Assembly (NCBI GenBank): GCA_024404475.1
Contig: JAKSPV010000008.1
Coordinates: 1 to 21,505 of the forward strand
Origin: Clostridia bacterium
Lineage (GTDB): Bacteria; Bacillota; Clostridia; Oscillospirales; CAG-272
Length of the DNA stretch: 21,505 bases
Reading direction: 5' to 3'
The notes under the pieces were generated by a model, which did no database searches, had not been told where the DNA came from, and saw nothing but the letters and a program-made list of their open reading frames with translations. Below are positions 14,541-20,155 of this stretch, piece after piece. The translations under genes and the position numbers were made by a program. The stretch's first letter is position 1; each line of letters starts with the position of its first letter.

Positions 14541-15600
14541 ATCTTCCTGCGACGAGACCGCCGCTGCCGTGCTCGACATGGCGGACGACCGACGTCTGGT
14601 TCTTTCCAATATTGTCTCATCACAGATCGAAACGCACGCGCTCTACGGCGGCGTCGTTCCCGAGATCGCGAGCCGCGCCCACGCGGAAGCGGTCTCCGGC
14701 GTCGTTTCCGAGGCCGTCCGTGCCGCGGGCATTTCCCTCAGGAATATCGAAGCCGTCGCCGTGACGTTCGCCCCGGGCCTTATCGGCTCGCTGCTCGTCG
14801 GCGTCAGCTTTGCAAAATCGCTCGCGTACGCGCTCGGCGTACCGCTGATCCCGGTCAACCACATCCGCGCGCACGCGGCAGCCGCCTACCCGTCGAATCC
14901 CGACCTCACGGCGCCGTACCTTGCCCTGATCGTTTCGGGCGGGCACACGTCGCTCTTCGACGTCCGGGACTACACGGACTTTTCCGAGATCGGCTCGACG
15001 CGCGATGACGCGGCGGGCGAGGCGTTTGACAAGATCGGACGCGTCATGGGGCTTCCCTATCCCGGCGGCGCGGCGATGGATCGCCTCGCGGCGGAGGGAC
15101 TGCGGCAGAAAGTAACTTTGAAATTTCCATCGCCGGCCATTCCCGACGATACGCTCGACTTTTCTTTCAGTGGTCTCAAGACCGCCGTTCTCAACGCGAT
15201 CCACACGGAGCGGCAGCGTCTCGGACTCGGCGATAGGGACGATCTTCCCGACGCGTTCCGCGCGGAAGTCGCCGCCGCTTTTACCCGCACGGTTGTTGAC
15301 GGCGTTTGTCTAAAGCTGCGCGAGGCGCTGCGCCGGACGAACGCGAAAAAACTCGTCCTCGCGGGCGGCGTTGCCGCCAACTCCCACCTGCGCGCCGGCG
15401 TTGAAAAAACGGCCGCTGAAGCAGGTGCTGCGCTCTATATGCCGCCGAAATCGCTCTGCGGGGACAACGCGGTGATGGTCGGCGCGGAGGCGTATTACGA
15501 CTTCAAAGCGGGCATCACGGCGGGGCTTGACCTCAACGCTTTTGCCTCCGACGAGGGTGCAGAGGCCGCGGAAAAGGATTTTCTGGCACGAAAAATCTGA
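14521..15600 (+). CDS. tsaD: tRNA N6-adenosine threonylcarbamoyltransferase TsaD
   Basis: Catalytic subunit that, with TsaB and TsaE, transfers threonylcarbamoyl to A37 of ANN-decoding tRNAs (t6A). The 359-residue protein has the ASKHA fold with IESSCDETAAAV at the N-terminus and GGVVPEIASRAHAEA. The metal site HIRAH (H114, H118) and the phosphate-binding SGGHTSL follow. DDAAGEAFDKIGR, FSFSGLKTAV and LVLAGGVAANSHLR complete the family signature. The ATG at 14521 has GAGG 6 bases upstream; a TTG 18 bp earlier is possible but has poorer spacing. It overlaps rimI by 20 bp and is the last gene of the operon. Only a weak hairpin (ACGGC/GCCGT, 15609-15622) follows. Confidence 0.96.
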   Translation: MLILAIESSCDETAAAVLDMADDRRLVLSNIVSSQIETHALYGGVVPEIASRAHAEAVSGVVSEAVRAAGISLRNIEAVAVTFAPGLIGSLLVGVSFAKSLAYALGVPLIPVNHIRAHAAAAYPSNPDLTAPYLALIVSGGHTSLFDVRDYTDFSEIGSTRDDAAGEAFDKIGRVMGLPYPGGAAMDRLAAEGLRQKVTLKFPSPAIPDDTLDFSFSGLKTAVLNAIHTERQRLGLGDRDDLPDAFRAEVAAAFTRTVVDGVCLKLREALRRTNAKKLVLAGGVAANSHLRAGVEKTAAEAGAALYMPPKSLCGDNAVMVGAEAYYDFKAGITAGLDLNAFASDEGAEAAEKDFLARKI

Positions 15601-15991
15601 TATTAGACACGGCTTTTGCCGTTTGAAATCTTCTGTTTTTGCCTAACTTTTCAACAAAGTTTTCCACAACCTGTTGAAAACTCACCCTTCCGAGGCGGTT
15701 TTCAACCGATTTTCCCGGGTTTGAACGGCCGCAATTTCCTTTTTCTGTCAAAAATCGGCAACAAGACAATTGCTTATCTTACAAGCTTGCAAAAAATCGG
15801 TTTCCCGCCGCCGGCATCCATTTCCCGCGTTTTGGCTTCTGCAATGCCGTTTTTTCGCCGGCATGCGACGCGAAACACTTGCGGTGCTTCATTTTTTCCA
15901 AAATCTGCCCTTTTGCATCCGTTTCCCGACAGTCCCGTTTCGACGAAAAAACTGTTATGCGGATGCCGAAAATAAACCAAGGAGTCCTTCC
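15601..15991. other. Non-coding 391-bp gap, AT-richer and pyrimidine-rich on the plus strand
   Basis: No convincing gene is present; open frames here lack ribosome sites and family features. The composition is visibly poorer in G+C than the flanking genes. TTTCCCG occurs four times (about 15710, 15801, 15821 and 15926). CGCCGGCAT occurs twice (15809-15817 and 15856-15864), and AAAAATCGG also twice. A small palindrome CGGTT-TTC-AACCG lies at 15696-15708. I found no good sigma-A promoter for the next gene, although one should lie here. A weak hairpin at 15609-15622 followed by TTT could terminate tsaD. Confidence 0.6.
15648..15707 (+). promoter_or_regulatory. Cluster of DnaA-box-like 9-mers
   Basis: TTTTCCACA (15660-15668) differs from the DnaA box TTATCCACA at one base. 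It is flanked by TTTTCAACA (15648-15656) and its exact reverse complement TGTTGAAAA (15672-15680), giving a symmetric arrangement. TTTTCAACC follows at 15699-15707. The flanking 9-mers differ from the box at two positions. DnaA binding is an inference; the symmetric repeat is seen directly. Confidence 0.4.
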
Positions 15992-17155
15992 ATGAACAAC
16001 CAGTACGAAAATGAGATCAAGGCCGCCTCGGCCAAGTTTGAAGAACTGCTCCGCGGACAGCTCGCGCGCGTTGAGAAGATCAACGCCGCCGCTGACTTCG
16101 TTGACTACAAGTCGCTTCCCTGCATCACGATCGGCGTGTGCGGCGGCGACGGCATCGGCCCGATCATCACCGCGGCCGCAGAAAAAGTCCTCTCCCACCT
16201 CCTCGCCGACAAGCTTGCCTCCGGCAAGGTCAAGTTCCGCGAGATCGAGGGGCTGACGATCGAGAACCGTGTTAAGCATATGCAGGCGATCCCGGATGAT
16301 GTCCTCGCGGAGATCAAATCCTGCGACGTCATCCTGAAAGGCCCGACCACGACGCCGCGCGCCGGCGATCCGTGGCCGAACATCGAGAGCGCCAACGTCA
16401 AGATGCGGAAAGAGCTTGACCTCTTTGCCAACGTCCGTCCCGTCAAGGTGCCGGACAAGGGCATCGACTGGACGTTCTTCCGTGAGAACACCGAGGGCAG
16501 CTACGCCGTCGGCAGCCAGGGCGTCAACGTCACCGACGATCTCGGCGTTGATTTCGTCGTCACGACGACGGAGGGCACCCGCCGCATCGCGCGGCTCGCG
16601 TACGAATACGCGCGGGCAAACGGCAAAGACCGTGTCTCGATCGTCACGAAAGCCAACATTATTAAAACGACCGACGGCAAGTTCCTGCGGCTCTGCAAGG
16701 AGATCGCCGCCGAGTACCCGGAGATCACGACCGACGAATGGTTCATCGACATCATGACGGCGAAGCTCGTGGACGAGAAACGCCGCACCGATTTCAAGGT
16801 CTTCGTTCTGCCGAACCTCTACGGCGACATCATCACCGACGAGGCCGCCGAATTCCAGGGCGGTGTCGGCACCGCCGGCTCTGCCAACATCGGCAAGCGC
16901 TACGCGATGTTCGAGGCGATCCACGGCTCTGCGCCGCGCATGATCACCGAGGGCCGCGGCAAGTTCGCCGATCCCTGCTCGATGCTCCGCGCATCCGTGT
17001 TGATGCTTTCGCACATCGGCTTCACGGACGAGGCGGCACGCCTCGAGCGCGCGCTCGACTTCTGCATGTTCGAGGATAAGAAGATGCAGATCACGGGGCG
17101 CGACACCGGCTGCACCACCGACGAGTTCACCGACTACGTCATCGCGCAGCTCTGA
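15992..17155 (+). CDS. Isocitrate/isopropylmalate dehydrogenase family protein, probable isocitrate dehydrogenase
   Basis: Metal-dependent beta-decarboxylating dehydrogenase, most likely isocitrate to 2-oxoglutarate. The 387-residue protein has GVCGGDGIGPII near the N-terminus and the family signature NLYGDIITDEAAEFQGGVG starting at N275. The substrate loop reads SANVKMRKELDLF (S133, N135). The Ser-x-Asn pattern matches isocitrate dehydrogenases rather than isopropylmalate dehydrogenases. The cofactor region HGSAPRMITEGRGKFADP is atypical, so NAD versus NADP is not decided. The ATG at 15992 has AAGGAG at 15979-15984. The frame is open 74 codons upstream, but that stretch is low-quality intergenic sequence. 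A DnaD gene follows after 33 bp without a terminator. Confidence 0.85.
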   Translation: MNNQYENEIKAASAKFEELLRGQLARVEKINAAADFVDYKSLPCITIGVCGGDGIGPIITAAAEKVLSHLLADKLASGKVKFREIEGLTIENRVKHMQAIPDDVLAEIKSCDVILKGPTTTPRAGDPWPNIESANVKMRKELDLFANVRPVKVPDKGIDWTFFRENTEGSYAVGSQGVNVTDDLGVDFVVTTTEGTRRIARLAYEYARANGKDRVSIVTKANIIKTTDGKFLRLCKEIAAEYPEITTDEWFIDIMTAKLVDEKRRTDFKVFVLPNLYGDIITDEAAEFQGGVGTAGSANIGKRYAMFEAIHGSAPRMITEGRGKFADPCSMLRASVLMLSHIGFTDEAARLERALDFCMFEDKKMQITGRDTGCTTDEFTDYVIAQL

Positions 17156-17188
17156 CTGCCGACAAAATCACCGAAAGGAGGGCGGGCC

Positions 17189-18181
17189 ATGAAGATCGCC
17201 CTTAGCTACACACGCGGCGCGGCGGCCGTTCCGCTCGCGCCTCTGGATGAACTGCTCCGCAGCGGGACGCGCGTCGAACTCGCCGTTCTGCTCGCCGCCG
17301 CGACACGTCCGGACGTACCGCTTGCCGATCTTGCCGCCGCCGTCGGCGCCGAGCCGTCGGAGGTACGCGGGGCGCTTGCCGCTCTTGCGGAGAGGGGTGC
17401 CTTGACCTACACGGCCGAGGACGGAGACGACGTTCCCGACAGCGTCGGGGACCCCAAGCCGGAGAAGCATCTTTTGTCCTCTACCCTGCCGGCGTACTCC
17501 ACGGAGGACACGGCGCGCATTCTGGAGGGCTCCCGTCAGCTCGCGGGGCTCATCGACGCCTGCCAGCAGATCGTCGGCAAGATCTTCTCCACGGCGGAGG
17601 TCTCCTCGATCGTGGCGATGGTCGATTACCTCTCGCTCGACTCCGACTACATTCTTCTTCTGACCACGCGCTGCACGGAGGCCGGCAAGCCGTCCGTGCG
17701 CTACATTGAAAAGACCGCCGTTTCGCTCTACGACAGCGGCATCCACTCGTATCACGAGCTGGAAGAGTATTACGCGCGGCTTGACGCCGTGCGCTCCGTC
17801 GAGGGGCGTGTACGCGAGCTTTTCGGGCTCGGCGACAGGTCACTGACGAAGAAAGAAAAGGAATACCTCGCCGCGTGGGTGAGCGACTGGGGCTTCTCCG
17901 CCGAGATGATCGAAAAGGCGTGGGAAACCACCGTGAACGCGACCGGCAAGGCGAGCGTCAGCTACGCGAACAGCGTTCTGAAACGCTGGCACGAGGAAGG
18001 TCTCAAAACGCCGGATGACGTTGACCGCGCGGAAGAAGCGCGGCGCGGCACAGCCGGCAAAAAAACGGACAAACCGAAAGCGAACAGCACGTTCGACACG
18101 GACGAATTCTTTACGGCGGCGCTGAACCGTTCCTACGGCGACGCGACCGCGCCGGACGACAGGACGAAGGGAGACGCGTGA
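17189..18181 (+). CDS. DnaD-domain primosome protein
   Basis: Replication initiation or restart protein that helps load the replicative helicase in Bacillota. The 330-residue protein begins with a winged-helix-like region (about 1-80, LADLAAAVGAEPSEVRGALAAL). Two DnaD-type repeats follow. The first is at about 130-205 (IVAMVDYLSLDSDYILLL then SVRYIEKTAVSLYDSGIHS). The second is at about 217-277 (YLAAWVSDWGFSAEMIEKAW then YANSVLKRWHEEGLKT). The tail is polar and probably disordered. AAAGGAGG at 17174-17181 lies 7 bases before the ATG. The next gene, a DnaI/DnaC-like loader, starts 1 bp after the stop, the usual DnaD-loader pairing in Clostridia. A phage origin is unlikely because no phage genes surround it. 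Confidence 0.9.
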   Translation: MKIALSYTRGAAAVPLAPLDELLRSGTRVELAVLLAAATRPDVPLADLAAAVGAEPSEVRGALAALAERGALTYTAEDGDDVPDSVGDPKPEKHLLSSTLPAYSTEDTARILEGSRQLAGLIDACQQIVGKIFSTAEVSSIVAMVDYLSLDSDYILLLTTRCTEAGKPSVRYIEKTAVSLYDSGIHSYHELEEYYARLDAVRSVEGRVRELFGLGDRSLTKKEKEYLAAWVSDWGFSAEMIEKAWETTVNATGKASVSYANSVLKRWHEEGLKTPDDVDRAEEARRGTAGKKTDKPKANSTFDTDEFFTAALNRSYGDATAPDDRTKGDA

Positions 18182-18182
18182 T

Positions 18183-19148
18183 ATGGCTTACAGCAAGGAA
18201 ACGATCCTCGCGGTCAAGGCGGACTATGCCCGGAAATGGGAACGTGCCGCCGCTGCCGCCGACGCTCGCCGCACCGAGGTCGAACTCGCACTTCCCCGCG
18301 TTAGGGAGATCGACCGGGAACTTTCCGGCACGGCGCCGCTCGTCATGCGCGCCGCGCTCAGCGGCGAGGGCTGGGAGACCGCTTTCGCCGAGATCAAGGC
18401 GCATAATCTGGCGCTCCAGGCGGAAAAGACGAAACTCTTGGAAGATGCCGGGTTCCCCGCCGACTACACGGATATCCGCTACGAATGCCCCGAGTGCAAG
18501 GACACGGGCTACGTCGGCAGCACGATGTGCCGCTGCATGAAGCGCGAGATGGCGCGCCGCGAATACGAGGCGTCCGGTCTCGGGCATCTCATGGAAACGC
18601 AGAGTTTTGCGACGTTTGATCTTTCCTATTACACGGGCGCCGACGGCGCCGCGATGGAGCGGAACGTAAGAGCGCTCCGCCAGTTCGCCGAACATTTCAC
18701 CGGCCGGGGCGACCCAAGCTGGCTGCTTCTCGGCGGCACGGGACTCGGCAAGACGCACCTTTCCACCGCCGTGGCGAAAGTACTGATCGACCGTGGGTTC
18801 GGCGTTTCGTACGTCACCGCGCAGGACCTCATCGCGGCGTACCGCAAGAGTTCTTTCGGCGACGAGCAGAAAGATCCGACGGAGTCGCTTCTCACGGCCG
18901 ACCTTCTCATCATCGATGACCTCGGGACGGAACTCTCGACGGCGTTCACTGTCTCGTGCGTGTACAGCATTCTGAACGCGCGGCTCAGCGCCGGGCGTTC
19001 GACACTCGTCAGCACGAACCTCTCGCAGGCGGAACTGCGGGAGCGGTACGCGGACCGCATCACGAGCCGGCTCTTCGGCGAGTTCTACCCGCTGCTCTTC
19101 TCCGGACGCGACGTCCGCGCACAGAAGCTCTCCCGAAACGTGAAATAA
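18183..19148 (+). CDS. DnaI/DnaC-like AAA+ helicase loader
   Basis: ATPase that loads the replicative DnaB-type helicase onto DNA, presumably with the DnaD protein encoded just upstream. The 321-residue protein has an N-terminal helical region and a zinc-binding C-x2-C-x10-C-x-C (C102, C105, C116, C118), as in DnaI. The AAA+ domain has Walker A GGTGLGKT (184-191), Walker B LLIIDD (D245, D246), sensor STN, and an Arg finger in the DRITSRLF segment. It starts 1 bp after the dnaD-like stop, with AAGGGAG at 18167-18173 inside the previous gene. IstB-type transposition helpers share the fold, but no istA transposase is near and the zinc motif favours DnaI. Confidence 0.92.
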   Translation: MAYSKETILAVKADYARKWERAAAAADARRTEVELALPRVREIDRELSGTAPLVMRAALSGEGWETAFAEIKAHNLALQAEKTKLLEDAGFPADYTDIRYECPECKDTGYVGSTMCRCMKREMARREYEASGLGHLMETQSFATFDLSYYTGADGAAMERNVRALRQFAEHFTGRGDPSWLLLGGTGLGKTHLSTAVAKVLIDRGFGVSYVTAQDLIAAYRKSSFGDEQKDPTESLLTADLLIIDDLGTELSTAFTVSCVYSILNARLSAGRSTLVSTNLSQAELRERYADRITSRLFGEFYPLLFSGRDVRAQKLSRNVK

Positions 19149-19152
19149 AAAA

Positions 19153-19190
19153 AGCCGGATCCCAAAGGATCCGGCTGCGTTCGTAACGCA
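19153..19190 (-). terminator. Double-hairpin terminator for the minus-strand genes, possibly shared with the helicase loader
   Basis: A perfect 10-bp stem AGCCGGATCC (19153-19162)/GGATCCGGCT (19167-19176) with loop CAAA has an A-run on its left (19147-19153). On the minus strand that becomes a T tract. A second perfect hairpin TGCGTT/AACGCA (19176-19181/19185-19190) adjoins it. It directly follows the stop codon of the tiny minus-strand gene and also sits 4 bp after the plus-strand loader stop. Confidence 0.85.
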
Positions 19191-19280
19191 TCAGCCGTTG
19201 CAGCAGCAGCTCAGCACGATAACGGCCAAGATGATCAGCCACAGGGTCTCGTTCTCAAAAATATCGCAAAGGCAGTTCAT
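19191..19280 (-). CDS. Tiny Cys-rich membrane peptide (29 residues), function unknown
   Basis: This short reading frame encodes 29 residues beginning MNCLCDIFENE, then a hydrophobic helix of about 12 residues (TLWLIILAVIVL), and ending SCCCNG. Support for a real gene: GAGG (19288-19291, part of AGAGGAAA) 7 bases before the ATG, a strong terminator immediately after the stop, and a compact Cys-helix-Cys design that random GC-rich DNA would rarely give. Five of 29 residues are Cys, so metal binding, disulfides or lipid modification near the membrane surface are possible. Small hydrophobic Cys/Gly-ended peptides of this kind occur in Clostridia, but I cannot name a family with certainty. It may be transcribed from its own promoter or by read-through from the zinc-ribbon gene upstream. 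Confidence 0.72.
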   Translation of the reverse strand: MNCLCDIFENETLWLIILAVIVLSCCCNG

Positions 19281-19374
19281 GGGATTTCCTCTCATCTTAG
19301 ATTTCCGGGAACTGCGGTCTCCCGCCGAACACCGTTTTTTCGGGGCAGCGCGGCTCGCCCGTGCTGCTCTGTTA

Positions 19375-19403
19375 TTATCTTATGAGAGTCACGCCGAAGA
19401 CGT
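19375..19403 (-). promoter_or_regulatory. Possible sigma-K/sigma-E-like promoter upstream of the tiny gene
   Basis: On the minus strand, AC (19402-19403), a 17-bp spacer, then CATAAGATA match the Bacillus sigma-K pattern AC-N16/17-CATANNNTA. No good sigma-A -35 is present. The implied 5' leader is about 85 nt and contains a GCAGC/GCTGC hairpin (19345-19367). The match is short and could be chance. Confidence 0.3.
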
Positions 19404-19406
19404 GCG

Positions 19407-20042
19407 TCAGGTAAGCGTCAGATGATCGGTGTTCAGAAACGCCTGCGCGTTCATGAGCGAATCGGTCGCAACGCGCGTCTCCGCGCCGCATTTGAGGCAC
19501 CGGACAAGGACGCAGTCCTCGAGCACCGTCGCCTCGTATTCTCCCTCGCCCTTTTGGCAGCGGCAGGTGATCTCGCCCTCTTCGTTCAGATCCTTGATGA
19601 CGAACATGATGATGTCGAGGATCTGCGGATCGGTGAAGATGCCCTCGCCGCGCTGCGACGTCAGATCGTCCAGCGAGTGCTCGCCGAGCATCTCCGTCAG
19701 CGCCTTTTCCTCTTCCTTCATCGCTTCCTCCACTTTGTCCTTCGCGCCGGTGAAGCAGATGTTCATGCCGGAATAGTTGCACGGGATCGCAAAGAGGTCG
19801 CCGCCGAAGAAAAGATTCTGCGCGACGGTGAAAACGTGCGGCCGCGGGCAGACGTAGCACGGCACGGTGAGGCGGACCTTTTTATCTTTCGTATAGACGA
19901 CGGTCAGTTCGCTGCCGCCGCACGGGCATTTCAGCCGGAGCATATCCGCCGACAGCGCGAACGCGCCGACCATGCTCTCGACCGCGGCGCCGCACGCGGG
20001 ACACCGGTACGCGATCGTCGTTTCTTTCTGGGACAGTACCAT
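19407..20042 (-). CDS. Conserved zinc-ribbon (CpXC-like) protein of unknown function
   Basis: A 211-residue soluble protein with several Cys pairs that look like zinc sites: C14/C17 (CPAC) with C39/C41 (CPC), then C62/C65 (CYVC) and C88/C96. Near the C-terminus are C160/C162 (CRC) with C182/C185 (CLKC). The middle (about 100-155) is acidic and helical. The N-terminal half resembles CpXC-type proteins, a Clostridial conserved group without a known reaction; the match is from memory and not certain. The ATG at 20042 has GGAGGG 4 bases upstream; the longer in-frame start would begin upstream of the promoter. It is divergent from the helicase gene and followed by the tiny Cys-rich gene on the same strand with no clear terminator between them. 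Confidence 0.82.
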   Translation of the reverse strand: MVLSQKETTIAYRCPACGAAVESMVGAFALSADMLRLKCPCGGSELTVVYTKDKKVRLTVPCYVCPRPHVFTVAQNLFFGGDLFAIPCNYSGMNICFTGAKDKVEEAMKEEEKALTEMLGEHSLDDLTSQRGEGIFTDPQILDIIMFVIKDLNEEGEITCRCQKGEGEYEATVLEDCVLVRCLKCGAETRVATDSLMNAQAFLNTDHLTLT

Positions 20043-20077
20043 AATACCCTCCGGAATAACCAGTTCAATTCTGTTAT

Positions 20078-20107
20078 AGTATACCACCAAAACACCGTTT
20101 ATGTCAA
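20078..20107 (-). promoter_or_regulatory. Strong sigma-A promoter of the zinc-ribbon gene
   Basis: Minus-strand TTGACA (20102-20107, perfect consensus), an 18-bp spacer, then TATACT (20078-20083) with TGG in front of the -10. It lies 35 bp before the ATG. The divergent helicase gene has no equally clear promoter in the 113-bp gap. Confidence 0.85.
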
Positions 20108-20155
20108 TCATCATCGGCAAAAAGGGCAAAAGCCCGGCGCCGGGAAAGGAGCATC

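Noticed and set aside
15648..15707. Chromosomal origin of replication
   Set aside because: Only one near-consensus DnaA box, no dnaA or dnaN beside it and no clear AT-rich unwinding region. Kept as a lower-grade regulatory observation.
15616..15975. 119-codon open frame in the gap after tsaD
   Set aside because: It starts at a TTG without a ribosome site, has Phe/Pro/Ser-rich composition and no recognisable fold. Better read as non-coding.
15770..15991. 74-codon N-terminal extension of the dehydrogenase
   Set aside because: Residues are Phe/Arg/Cys-rich and unlike the family, and AAGGAG lies correctly before the ATG at 15992.
18183..19148. IstB-type transposition helper of an insertion sequence
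   Set aside because: No istA transposase or terminal repeats nearby. The zinc motif and the upstream DnaD partner fit a helicase loader.
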